Origin: an uncultured Rhizobiaceae group bacterium
GTDB taxonomy: Bacteria; Pseudomonadota; Alphaproteobacteria; Rhizobiales; Rhizobiaceae
Direction: 5' to 3'
NCBI GenBank assembly: GCA_937930635.1
Contig: CALHCF010000017.1
Location: forward strand, 82,724-146,723
Length of the DNA stretch: 64,000 nucleotides
Position 1 is the stretch's first letter. Each line of letters starts with the position of its first letter. Shown piece after piece: positions 37,494-45,662 of this stretch. The position numbers and the translations under genes are program-made. The notes beneath the pieces were generated by a model. It was given only the letters and a program-made list of their open reading frames with translations, was not told the origin of the DNA and ran no database searches.

Positions 37494-38606
37494 ATGGATG
37501 TAAGAGCCGCAGTAGCCTTCGAGGCCGGCAAACCACTGGAAGTGACGACCGTTCAGCTTGAAGGGCCACGCGAAGGTGAAGTTCTGGTTGAGATCAAGGC
37601 GACGGGGATTTGCCACACCGATGAATTTACACGTTCGGGTGCTGATCCTGAGGGAATTTTCCCGGCGATACTGGGTCATGAAGGTGCCGGCGTTGTTGTC
37701 GATGTTGGCCCTGGGGTGAAATCGCTGAAGAAAGGCGCCCATGTCATTCCGCTCTACACGCCGGAATGCCGGGAGTGCGACTATTGTCTTCACCCCAAAA
37801 CCAATCTTTGCCAGAGAATTCGGGTCACGCAGGGTCAGGGGCTCATGCCCGATGGCACCAGCCGGTTTTCCATCGATGGCAAACCAATCATGCACTACAT
37901 GGGCACATCGACCTTCGCCAACTTTACAGTCCTGCCCGAGATCGCCCTTGCCAAGGTACGCGAAGACGCGCCTTTCGACAAAATCTGCTATATCGGTTGT
38001 GGTGTGACGACCGGCATCGGTGCCGTCATCAACACCGCTAAAGCCGAGCCTGGATGCAATGCCGTCGTTTTTGGCCTGGGCGGCATTGGTTTGAATGTTC
38101 TCCAAGGTCTGCGCCTTATTGGTGCCAACAAGATCGTTGGCGTCGATATGAACAACGATAAAAAATCCTGGGGCGAGAAATTTGGAATGACACATTTCGT
38201 CAACCCTTCCGAGATTGGCGAAAACGATCTGGTAGACCATCTCGTTGAGATCACAGATGGCGGGGCAGACTATTCGTTCGAATGTATCGGCAATGTTAAT
38301 GTCATGCGAACAGCCCTTGAATGTGCCCACAAGGGGTGGGGAGAATCCATCATTATCGGCGTTGCTGGCGCGGGACAGGAAATATCCACCCGGCCCTTCC
38401 AGCTTGTGACAGGCCGCTCCTGGCGCGGCACAGCCTTTGGCGGTGCACGGGGGCGTACAGATGTCCCAAAAATTGTGGACTGGTATATGGATGGCAAAAT
38501 ACAGATTGACCCCATGATCACCCATAAAATGCCCCTTGAAGACATCAATAAGGGGTTTGATCTCATGCACGAGGGAAAATCCATCCGCTCGGTGGTCGAA
38601 TTTTGA
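37494..38606 (+). CDS. adhC: S-(hydroxymethyl)glutathione dehydrogenase / class III alcohol dehydrogenase
   Basis: A 370-residue zinc- and NAD-dependent enzyme that oxidises S-hydroxymethylglutathione, formed from formaldehyde and glutathione, to S-formylglutathione; it can also reduce S-nitrosoglutathione. Catalytic zinc ligands lie in GICHTDEFTRSG and ILGHEGAGVV, the four structural-zinc cysteines in CRECDYCLHPKTNLC, and the NAD site is VFGLGGIGLNVLQGL. The start at 37494 (MDVRAAVAFEAG) matches the family; the track's start is ten codons earlier. The hydrolase for the next step, fghA, is encoded 1.3 kb downstream on the same strand. A 518-codon antisense ORF over this gene is a shadow. Confidence 0.96.
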   Translation: MDVRAAVAFEAGKPLEVTTVQLEGPREGEVLVEIKATGICHTDEFTRSGADPEGIFPAILGHEGAGVVVDVGPGVKSLKKGAHVIPLYTPECRECDYCLHPKTNLCQRIRVTQGQGLMPDGTSRFSIDGKPIMHYMGTSTFANFTVLPEIALAKVREDAPFDKICYIGCGVTTGIGAVINTAKAEPGCNAVVFGLGGIGLNVLQGLRLIGANKIVGVDMNNDKKSWGEKFGMTHFVNPSEIGENDLVDHLVEITDGGADYSFECIGNVNVMRTALECAHKGWGESIIIGVAGAGQEISTRPFQLVTGRSWRGTAFGGARGRTDVPKIVDWYMDGKIQIDPMITHKMPLEDINKGFDLMHEGKSIRSVVEF

Positions 38607-39379
38607 TCGTCTTGCATCAGCAACTGACCGGAAACAAAAACACAAACGCAGCCATGCTTCTATTGCTGGCGGCGCTGGTATTTGGCGTGTTTTCGCTAAC
38701 CGGCATTTCAGCTCACGCTCAAACGACGACGGTAACGCCTCCCGGCACCCCGTCAGAAACTCAGCAACCGCCGAACGAAGAACCCGCGCAGGAAGCGCCA
38801 GACTCTGGGTCTGAAAACACGCAACGCAATACATTTGAGGTTCTGGAACAGGAACCAGACTCAAATGAAAGCGAGGCGGAAGAGCAGGAAGCCGAAAAGC
38901 CCAAAGATGAAACCGATAAAAAGGCCGAAGACCAGGCCGCCCTTGATGCGGACCTGCTTGGCAATTGGGTGTTTATCGTTGATGGCCTGGAATCCGAACT
39001 GGAGGGAACGGCTGTTCTGGACGCTGTGAAAAGGTGTTTGGAGTTTAATGACAAGCTCACTGTAAGAGCCAACAGGCAGACCAACATTGATCCTCCCGAT
39101 ATCAAAAGCCTTTTTGGCGATCTTCTTTTCTACCGCACTGAAAGAGGCCTGCATCGCCTCGACCTGCGACAAGGGCTGTTGAGCATTTTTCTGGCGCAGG
39201 CCAGGGCAACCAATGCGCAGGGAAGAGTTTTATGGGTGTTGCAGGGGCAAAACAACCAAAGTCAGCTGACATTTGTCGACATGAAGCCGCGCGGTGGCAA
39301 AGGCTTCCTCATGCTGGAAAATCAATCAGTCTATCTGAAATGCCCCAAGCTTCCGGTTGCAGCCGGATCCGGCGAGTAA
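38603..39379 (+). CDS. Secreted protein of unknown function with acidic linker
   Basis: Up to 258 residues. A signal peptide (LLLLAALVFGVFSLTGISAHA) is followed by a proline-, glutamate- and glutamine-rich low-complexity stretch of about 75 residues (EEQEAEKPKDETDKKAEDQ) and a folded C-terminal domain of about 130 residues starting LLGNWVFIVDGLESELEGTAV, with cysteines at KRCLEF and YLKCPKL. I do not recognise the family. The ORF begins with a TTG overlapping the adhC stop; the first ATG is at 38654, but then no basic residues precede the hydrophobic core, so the TTG or another early start is plausible. Position directly after adhC suggests cotranscription. Confidence 0.7.
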   Translation: MIVLHQQLTGNKNTNAAMLLLLAALVFGVFSLTGISAHAQTTTVTPPGTPSETQQPPNEEPAQEAPDSGSENTQRNTFEVLEQEPDSNESEAEEQEAEKPKDETDKKAEDQAALDADLLGNWVFIVDGLESELEGTAVLDAVKRCLEFNDKLTVRANRQTNIDPPDIKSLFGDLLFYRTERGLHRLDLRQGLLSIFLAQARATNAQGRVLWVLQGQNNQSQLTFVDMKPRGGKGFLMLENQSVYLKCPKLPVAAGSGE

Positions 39380-39439
39380 TCGCGGTTGGAGGGGTAGTCT
39401 GATTATCTTCCACTCCCTTGTGTTTACGGACCATCACTG

Positions 39440-39886
39440 ATGCGCATTTTCATTGATGCAGATGCCTGCCCCGTAAAAGAGGAAACCTTTAAGGTTGCAG
39501 CCCGGTATCAGGTGCCCGTGGCCGTGGTCTCCAATGGCGGGATACGCCCCTCTCGTGATCCACTGATCGAAAATGTCATCGTTGCAGCAGGCGCAGACGC
39601 GGCAGACGACTGGATCGCAGATCATGCGCAGCAGGGAGATGTTGTCATTACCGCCGATATTCCGCTGGCTGCACGTGTCCTGGAACGTGAAGCCAGCCCT
39701 ATTGGTCCGACCGGAAAACCTTTCACCGAAGAAACAATCGGCATGGCACTTGCCATGCGCGATCTGAAGCAACACCTGCGCGAAGCAAACAACACGCAGA
39801 CATATAACCGCAACTTTACAGACCGCGATCGATCCAACTTTCTTCAGGCATTGGACCGGCTTGTGGTACAACAACAACGCAAATAA
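39440..39886 (+). CDS. DUF188 / YaiI-YqxD family protein
   Basis: A 148-residue soluble protein of the YaiI/YqxD (DUF188) family, which has a PIN-like nuclease fold. It opens with MRIFIDADACPVKEETFKVA, in which the first aspartates would be metal ligands, and continues with ADDWIADHAQQGDVVITADIPLAARVL, also typical. Length is normal. The family's physiological role is not established. The gene lies between adhC and fghA in the same direction, with 60 bases before it and 14 after, so it is probably carried on the formaldehyde-detoxification transcript, perhaps incidentally. Confidence 0.9.
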   Translation: MRIFIDADACPVKEETFKVAARYQVPVAVVSNGGIRPSRDPLIENVIVAAGADAADDWIADHAQQGDVVITADIPLAARVLEREASPIGPTGKPFTEETIGMALAMRDLKQHLREANNTQTYNRNFTDRDRSNFLQALDRLVVQQQRK

Positions 39887-39900
39887 GCGAGGCTGCGACC

Positions 39901-40731
39901 ATGGAAACCGTTTCAACAGCACTGGCCTTCGGTGGAACACAAGGCGTCTATACCCACGACTCCACGGTCTGTGGCTGTGTGATGACATTTGCGGTGTACG
40001 TCCCTCCGCAGGCGGCAGAAGGTCCCTGCCCTGTACTTTGGTATTTATCGGGCCTTACCTGCACCCATGCCAATGTGATGGACAAAGGCGAATACCGCGC
40101 TCACGCAGCGCGAAACGGGGTGATCATTGTCTGCCCGGATACGAGCCCACGGGGAGATAACGTTCCCGATGACAAGGACAACTGGCAATTCGGATCGGGA
40201 GCAGGTTTCTATATCGATGCAACGAGCGAACCCTGGCGCAAAAACTACCAGATGTATTCATACATTACCCGCGAACTCCCGGATCTGATTGCAGCCAATT
40301 TTCCCGCCGACATGGATCGCCAGGGTATCTTTGGCCACTCGATGGGTGGGCATGGTGCGCTGACAATCGCCCTCAAGAACCCGGATCGGTATAAAAGCTG
40401 CTCGGCCTTTGCTCCTATCGTCCAGCCATCAACTGCTGACTGGTCCGCCGGTGCTTTCAAACGGTATTTGGGCGATAACGAAGACGATTGGGCGCACCAC
40501 GATGCCACCCGACTGATTGAAAACGGCGCTCGTTTTCCCGAATTCCTGATTGATCAGGGAACCGCTGACAGCTTCCTCGACGAGGGCCTGCGTCCCTGGC
40601 TTTTCGAAACGGCCTGCAAAGAGGCTGGAATACCGCTCAATCTGCGTATGCAGCCAGGATACGATCATTCCTATTTCTTTATTTCAACATTCATGGGCGA
40701 TCACATCGACTGGCATTGCAAGAAGCTCTAA
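39901..40731 (+). CDS. fghA: S-formylglutathione hydrolase
   Basis: A 276-residue esterase D type alpha/beta hydrolase that splits S-formylglutathione into formate and glutathione, completing glutathione-dependent formaldehyde removal begun by AdhC. The nucleophile elbow is IFGHSMGGHGALT, the oxyanion region is WYLSGLTCTHANVM, and the catalytic histidine is in PGYDHSYFFISTF. GAGG about nine bases upstream of the ATG is a good ribosome binding site. Its stop codon overlaps the stop codon of the convergent DMT gene by four bases. Length is normal for the family. Confidence 0.95.
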   Translation: METVSTALAFGGTQGVYTHDSTVCGCVMTFAVYVPPQAAEGPCPVLWYLSGLTCTHANVMDKGEYRAHAARNGVIIVCPDTSPRGDNVPDDKDNWQFGSGAGFYIDATSEPWRKNYQMYSYITRELPDLIAANFPADMDRQGIFGHSMGGHGALTIALKNPDRYKSCSAFAPIVQPSTADWSAGAFKRYLGDNEDDWAHHDATRLIENGARFPEFLIDQGTADSFLDEGLRPWLFETACKEAGIPLNLRMQPGYDHSYFFISTFMGDHIDWHCKKL

Positions 40732-41687
40732 GTTTCATTGGCGACTGCGCGTTCACGCAGGAACAGATAGATCCCCGAACCCACAATGATCAAAATACCA
40801 AGCCATTTCAGCGCATCTGGAAATTCGCCAAATACCCAAAAGCCCAACGCGGTTGCTGAAATAATCTCCAGGTACTGGAACGGAGCCAGAAGCGACGCAC
40901 TGGCCAAACGAAACGCCTGCACCACCATCAGATGACCGATGGTCGCCAGGACACCTATTGCAAAAATCAAGACCCATGGGACCCCAAATTCTGGCCATTG
41001 GGGGGCCGAAAAATTGACAGAGCCGGCCCAGGTTCCAACAACAAGCACCGCCGTCAACATCAGCACACCGCCAATCCCTGCGACGAACTGCATGGTCATC
41101 GGATCATCATCACCTGCGATGAGCCGCGTGATTGTCAGATATACGGCGAACAAAAAGGCCGTCGCGATGGGCATCAGGGACACCACGCCAAAAACGGCAT
41201 AGCTTGGCTGAATGATCAGCATGGCCCCCGCAAACCCGCAAAGAACCGCCAGCACGCGGCGCCAACCAACGCTTTCCTTGAGAACCACGACAGACAGAAG
41301 GGTCAGAAAGAACGGCTCAACAAAAAAGACCGCGATTGCATCAGCGATCGGCATATAGCGCAGCGTTGCAAAAAATATCATCACCGCAAGGCTCATGATC
41401 GCCCCGCGCAGCAGATTTGCGAAAACTCTTGCAGGCATCAGAGCCGAGAAACCCCGCAGCCCAACAATGACGGGCGCCAGAAGGCTGGCCTGTACAACGA
41501 AACGACCGAACGTTGTCTGGCCAGCGGTCACGTCATAGCGCAGCGTCAGCAACTTCGCCATCGCGTCCATGATGGGCAACAGCAGCATCGCAATCACCAT
41601 CAATGCCATGCCGCGCGCAACTTGCGACTGCGGTTTTGTTGAGAGGGACCCGGCGGCTTGTCCGTTCGAGGCAGGCGAAGATTCCAT
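40728..41687 (-). CDS. EamA/DMT family transporter
   Basis: A 319-residue inner-membrane protein with ten hydrophobic helices arranged as two EamA repeats (MALMVIAMLLLPIMDAMAKLL opening the first; TAFLFAVYLTITRLI the second). It belongs to the drug/metabolite transporter superfamily. Helix 4 region ADAIAVFFVEPFFLTLLSVVVLKE is typical of the broad RhaT/EamA group. The ATG at 41687 is preferred over the GTG at 41696 because GAGG lies about ten bases upstream of it. It overlaps the end of fghA on the opposite strand by four bases. Substrate unknown. Confidence 0.85.
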   Translation of the reverse strand: MESSPASNGQAAGSLSTKPQSQVARGMALMVIAMLLLPIMDAMAKLLTLRYDVTAGQTTFGRFVVQASLLAPVIVGLRGFSALMPARVFANLLRGAIMSLAVMIFFATLRYMPIADAIAVFFVEPFFLTLLSVVVLKESVGWRRVLAVLCGFAGAMLIIQPSYAVFGVVSLMPIATAFLFAVYLTITRLIAGDDDPMTMQFVAGIGGVLMLTAVLVVGTWAGSVNFSAPQWPEFGVPWVLIFAIGVLATIGHLMVVQAFRLASASLLAPFQYLEIISATALGFWVFGEFPDALKWLGILIIVGSGIYLFLRERAVANET

Positions 41688-41720
41688 CAATGTCACGCCT
41701 CAAACCCGGTTGCGTAATTG

Positions 41721-42818
41721 TTACGCGAATTTCAGCCGATTCAAAGCAAATTCAGAATCTGCACCCTTCAATTCAACGGCAAGAAAAGCTTCAACATGAA
41801 CCTGAGGAGGCAATTCGAGTTTCTCCAGCAGTTCGTGGGAAATCAGGAACGGTTCATCATATTGTTTGGCCACGGCTTCAATACGTGCGGTCATGTTCAC
41901 GACATCTCCCAGGAACATGACCTGCCGCCGACTGTCACCACACTCGCCAACCACAACAGCTCCGCCATGCAGCGCTGCTCTGAATCGCGGGGGAGAGCCA
42001 AATTCCTTTTCAAACTCCGGAGCATGTTCCACCATGCGTTGACGGACCAGATTCAGTGCTTTCAGGCATCGGGCGTTGCGCTGTCCATCTTCACCCAGCG
42101 GCCAGGTCGCGATCACTGCGTCGCCAACATAGGAAACAATCTCTCCTCCGGTTCGAACGATGGCCTGATCGCACTGGTAGAAAAATTCAGCCAGATATTC
42201 ATGAAAACGAACGTCGCCCAGTCGGCGGGCAAGCCGGGTGGAATCCACCAGGTCAAGAAACAGGAAAATTCGTTCTTCGGATACAGGTCGAAAATACCGA
42301 CCAATGACGAGATTGAGGAAGCGCTTGAAACCGATAATGGTCGACAATTGCGACAGCACGACAAATACGATCACGATTCCCATGCTGAACAACGTATCGC
42401 GCACCTGTTGACCTGGCTCAAAATCGAGAACCAGCGGCCGGCCGGCAATATAATCTGTCAGAAGTTCATTCCCCACCAGCCCAATGCGAACGATCAAAGT
42501 CAGTGCCAGAATACGGACAACCAGGCCGGGCAGAAAAGCGGTCCGTCTGATCCAGCTGCGCCGTACTGCCCGAATATAAAAGACCTCAATCAGGGCGGAG
42601 ATAGCACCAATTGTGAAACCCGTGCGGAAGCCAAGATAAAACTCCCCCTCCTCCGGGCCATAGACCAGCCGTGAATAGCTTTCACCAATGAGACCACTCA
42701 ATATGGCAATGATGACGACAACAAACAGACGCAGATAAAACGATGTATCGCGCCACCAGACCGGCGCCAGCATTACAGGCGCGGGCCGGCCTGCAGATTG
42801 CTCGGCAGAGCTTCTCAC
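41721..42818 (-). CDS. Membrane-bound class III adenylate/guanylate cyclase
   Basis: A 365-residue protein with about four N-terminal transmembrane segments (YLRLFVVVIIAILSGLIGESY, FSMGIVIVFVVLSQL among them) and a C-terminal class III nucleotide cyclase domain from about 185. The metal-binding aspartates are in IFLFLDLVDSTRLA and SYVGDAVIATWPL, and dimer and transition-state regions include GLHGGAVVVGECGDSRRQ and GDVVNMTARIE. It should make cAMP or cGMP in the cytoplasm. The start is a GTG overlapping the stop of the ATP12 gene (GTGA), implying coupled translation. A cNMP-binding membrane protein is encoded 36 kb away in this window. Confidence 0.88.
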   Translation of the reverse strand: MRSSAEQSAGRPAPVMLAPVWWRDTSFYLRLFVVVIIAILSGLIGESYSRLVYGPEEGEFYLGFRTGFTIGAISALIEVFYIRAVRRSWIRRTAFLPGLVVRILALTLIVRIGLVGNELLTDYIAGRPLVLDFEPGQQVRDTLFSMGIVIVFVVLSQLSTIIGFKRFLNLVIGRYFRPVSEERIFLFLDLVDSTRLARRLGDVRFHEYLAEFFYQCDQAIVRTGGEIVSYVGDAVIATWPLGEDGQRNARCLKALNLVRQRMVEHAPEFEKEFGSPPRFRAALHGGAVVVGECGDSRRQVMFLGDVVNMTARIEAVAKQYDEPFLISHELLEKLELPPQVHVEAFLAVELKGADSEFALNRLKFA

Positions 42819-43594
42819 ACCAGCAACCGGATGAGTTGGCAGGCAGCCTTCATATCTTTGAAGCGCTTGGCTCGAATTTCGCTGGCTTCCTCATCTTCCC
42901 CCCACTGTGAACGATTCCAGTCTTCATCAACATGAGCCGCAGCCCATGCTTCATCACGGTCCAGCTCGCCTCGGTAGACCGCCATGGCAATAATGGCCGA
43001 TCCCGTGAGTGAGGTGACAACATGGGTTGCGGCAAGCACCACGGGATCATCAATAGCGGCAACATGCACCCCAAAGGCCGCGATAGATTCAGGCGGTTGC
43101 AGCACATGCATGAGGCCCTCGGCCAGCACAAATCTCGCACCCAGCTGCGCCTGCGCCCAGTCAATCAAAGGGTCCCAATGTGCAGTTTGAAGATCGACCA
43201 GACCTGCGGGCGATCCAGCCCTGTAGCAAAGCAGGTCGGTACCGGCATATCGGATGATATCTTCTTTGACGGCCTGCATATCACTGGCAACACCGTCCAG
43301 TGCGGTATTGACCAACCGCGTTACCGGCATCGTCATGGGGTCTATGCGTTCTGTCTGGGCTTTCCATTCATGCGCGAGCAGATCGATTGCGTCACGCGAT
43401 GCCAGTGCCAACGGCAATCGACCCGGCGTTTTTACCGGCTTGCCGTCAAGGGTTACGGTAAACCTGTCTTCAGCAAAAACGACGTCGACATCTTTGTAAA
43501 AGCGCTTTGGCAGCTGACTTTCCCTCGATGGTTCAGCGACCCGGCTCGGAATCTGAGGCACATGAGGATCCCGCTCTCCAAGAATATCACTCAT
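42815..43594 (-). CDS. ATP12 family F1-ATPase assembly chaperone
   Basis: A 259-residue protein of the ATP12 family, which in mitochondria binds the F1 alpha subunit before assembly; alphaproteobacterial homologues are assumed to do the same. Typical are KRFYKDVDVVFAEDRFTVTLDGKPVKTPGR near the N-terminus, AHEWKAQTERIDPMTMPVTRL, and DLLCYRAGSPAGL with the downstream TGSAIIAMAVYRGELDRDEAW. No signal peptide is seen, so it is cytoplasmic. Its stop codon overlaps the cyclase start. An RluC-type gene lies 87 bases upstream in this order on the same strand side. Confidence 0.93.
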   Translation of the reverse strand: MSDILGERDPHVPQIPSRVAEPSRESQLPKRFYKDVDVVFAEDRFTVTLDGKPVKTPGRLPLALASRDAIDLLAHEWKAQTERIDPMTMPVTRLVNTALDGVASDMQAVKEDIIRYAGTDLLCYRAGSPAGLVDLQTAHWDPLIDWAQAQLGARFVLAEGLMHVLQPPESIAAFGVHVAAIDDPVVLAATHVVTSLTGSAIIAMAVYRGELDRDEAWAAAHVDEDWNRSQWGEDEEASEIRAKRFKDMKAACQLIRLLV

Positions 43595-43681
43595 AATTCT
43601 GCCGTTCGTATCTTGAACTCACAAAGGACATATCGAGCACCACCTAAGCTATTGTAAGACCGTTTTGAAGAAGGTCATCTG

Positions 43682-44692
43682 CTATTGAAGGACATCTTCA
43701 TCAAGCGACATCCCGTCTTCTTCATCAAAGACAAACAGATTCCAGCTTTGAACCATGTGCGATGGCAAGGGCGCGGTAATATCCAACATGGGTTGCCCGG
43801 CATCTGGATGGGGAATGCGGATACGGCGTGCATGAAGGTGCAGACGCTTTTGCACGCCTCCCGGAATTTCCCAGTTTTCAACATCGAAATATTTGGGGTC
43901 TCCCACGATGGGATGACCGATATGCTGGGCATGAACCCGCAATTGGTGGGTCCGCCCCGTCACCGGCTTCATCTCCACCCAGCTCACGCTTCTGGGGCCT
44001 GAATCAATAACACGAACATGCGAAACTGAATGGTCGGCGCCTCGTTCACCATGCTTGGCGACCCGCATACGGTCTCCATTTTCGGTTTGCTCTTTAACAA
44101 GATAGGTCGATATCCGGATATCGCGCTTTCGCGGCACGCCCCGGACCAGAGCCCAATACGTCTTGTCAGTGTCGCGGTGACGGAAACTCTTGGTCAGGGC
44201 CGCCGCCGCGCCCCGGGTCTTGGCGACCACAAGAACGCCGGAAGTATCGCGGTCAAGCCTGTGGACCAGCCGGGGTTTTTGCCCGCTTTTGTCACGCAAG
44301 GATTCAAGCATGGAATCAACCGAACGGTTGATGCCGGAGCCCCCCTGAACAGCCAGTCCCGAAGGCTTGTTGAAGACAAAAACCTTCTTGTCCTCAAACA
44401 GCAACATGTCGCGCAGCACATCGGCGTCGTGACGGTCTCGAATGGTGTTTGCCGTCATATGGCGTGGCTTGCCAACAGCAGAATCGAGAGGCGGCACACG
44501 CACCACCTGCCCGGTCTCCACACGGGAAGAGGTTTTTGCCCGCGACCCGTCTATCCGAACCTGCCCCGAACGCAGAAGCTTTTGCAATTGTCCAAAGCCA
44601 AGACCGGGAAAATGTGCCTTGAACCAGCGATCAAGACGCATTCCCTCTTCATCATCACTCACTGTTTTTTGAGTTACACCTGTCAAAGCCAT
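43682..44692 (-). CDS. RluC-type 23S rRNA pseudouridine synthase
   Basis: A 336-residue RluA/RluC-family enzyme that isomerises uridines in rRNA. An N-terminal S4 RNA-binding domain (MRLDRWFKAHFPGLGFGQLQKLL, residues about 17 to 75) precedes the catalytic domain with the motif LVHRLDRDTSGVLVVAKT, where the second aspartate is the nucleophile. Also present is VKPVTGRTHQLRVHAQHIGHPIVGD-type sequence (VEMKPVTGRTHQLRVHA). The C-terminus is acidic. Target site, probably in 23S rRNA, is inferred from family resemblance. crcB follows upstream in coordinate order with only 12 bases between, suggesting one transcript crcB-rluC. Confidence 0.92.
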   Translation of the reverse strand: MALTGVTQKTVSDDEEGMRLDRWFKAHFPGLGFGQLQKLLRSGQVRIDGSRAKTSSRVETGQVVRVPPLDSAVGKPRHMTANTIRDRHDADVLRDMLLFEDKKVFVFNKPSGLAVQGGSGINRSVDSMLESLRDKSGQKPRLVHRLDRDTSGVLVVAKTRGAAAALTKSFRHRDTDKTYWALVRGVPRKRDIRISTYLVKEQTENGDRMRVAKHGERGADHSVSHVRVIDSGPRSVSWVEMKPVTGRTHQLRVHAQHIGHPIVGDPKYFDVENWEIPGGVQKRLHLHARRIRIPHPDAGQPMLDITAPLPSHMVQSWNLFVFDEEDGMSLDEDVLQ

Positions 44693-44704
44693 GGGTATCG
44701 ATTC

Positions 44705-45082
44705 CTAAACACCGGCCGAACGCGTCAGCCACAGACCAGCAAATACCGCAGCAATGGAAATCACCACCGAGGCCAGAATATAGGTTGCGGCCTGACCTCC
44801 CGCACCCCTTTCCCACAGATTGGCAACATCAAGCGAAAAGGCCGAGAAAGTGGTAAAACCGCCCAACACTCCTGTAGCAAGAAACAGACGCATATCCTGA
44901 CTGCCGCCTCGCCTTACCAGCCAGCCAATCAATAATCCCATGGCCAGACAGCCAAGAACATTGACGATCAATGTACCGTAGGGAAAGCCGAACCCGAAAA
45001 ACCGAACAGCGCCCTGCCCAACCAAATGACGCCCTGCGGCTCCCAGCCCTCCTCCGACAAAAACCAAAAACAACTGAAACAT
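44705..45082 (-). CDS. crcB: Fluoride ion exporter CrcB (Fluc)
   Basis: A 125-residue four-helix inner-membrane protein that works as a dual-topology dimer letting fluoride out of the cell. Diagnostic segments are VGGGLGAAGRHLVGQG, YGTLIVNVLGCLAMGLL with the conserved asparagine, and LATGVLGGFTTFSAFS with the phenylalanine-box and sodium-site region. Length is normal. I looked for a fluoride riboswitch in the 121 bases upstream and do not see the consensus. It is followed 12 bases later by the RluC-type gene. Confidence 0.94.
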   Translation of the reverse strand: MFQLFLVFVGGGLGAAGRHLVGQGAVRFFGFGFPYGTLIVNVLGCLAMGLLIGWLVRRGGSQDMRLFLATGVLGGFTTFSAFSLDVANLWERGAGGQAATYILASVVISIAAVFAGLWLTRSAGV

Positions 45083-45203
45083 TGCGCGGGTCTACCTTAT
45101 CGGCCTGACATTGACCATATTCTAGATTGTGAACAATGACGTATTGTGTCTGCGCATTTTGCGCCACACAATTGCGATGCTTCCTGTTTTTCGAGGTTAA
45201 ATA

Positions 45204-45587
45204 ATGAAAATCGCAATCCTGGCAATTATCACCTGCGCCACAGCTTTGAGCGCCTGTCAAACCGCAAAACGGGGCCGAACAGATGTTGTTAAGGTCTATG
45301 TCCAACCATCATCAGCCAAGATAACCACGTCCCTGGGTCATACCTGCAAAAGCCCCTGCAGCCTGACCGTGAAGCGCCGCAAAAAATTTACAGTCACGGC
45401 ATCAAGACCGGGCTATCGCAGCCAGACCGTAAAGGTTGGCAAGAAACTGGACAGAAAGTCTGCGGCCAAGACCGCAGCCAGTTTCATTGTGCCTGGCGGC
45501 TCAGCTCTTGTCGCAATTGATGCGGTTACCGGAGCCAATTTCGATCATCACCCCAACCCGGTTCGCATCAGGCTGAAAAGGAAGTAA
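45204..45587 (+). CDS. PEGA-like lipoprotein, unknown function
   Basis: A 127-residue predicted lipoprotein with a lipobox-like ending TALSACQ at about residue 17. The mature part resembles a PEGA-type beta domain: VKVYVQPSSAKITTS, then CKSPCSLTVKRRKKFTVTASRPGYRSQTVKVGKK, in which a cysteine pair replaces the usual glycine-threonine-rich loop. A hydrophobic stretch AASFIVPGGSALVAIDAVTGA follows, like small surface-associated lipoproteins. GAGG eight bases upstream of the ATG supports the start. It is divergent from crcB and convergent with rarA. Function unknown. Confidence 0.8.
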   Translation: MKIAILAIITCATALSACQTAKRGRTDVVKVYVQPSSAKITTSLGHTCKSPCSLTVKRRKKFTVTASRPGYRSQTVKVGKKLDRKSAAKTAASFIVPGGSALVAIDAVTGANFDHHPNPVRIRLKRK

Positions 45588-45662
45588 GGCTGATTGCAGA
45601 GCGTTTCGGTCTTTGACTGACACACAAATTCGGTTGACGGGTGATAATGCGTCTATATTGAT

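Noticed and set aside
37308-38864. 518-codon antisense ORF, longer than adhC beneath it
   Set aside because: adhC on the other strand has all zinc and NAD motifs; the antisense product shows no domain logic and extends past both ends only because the strand lacks stops.
45083-45203. Possible fluoride riboswitch before crcB
   Set aside because: I could not match the conserved pseudoknot sequences of the crcB motif in either direction.
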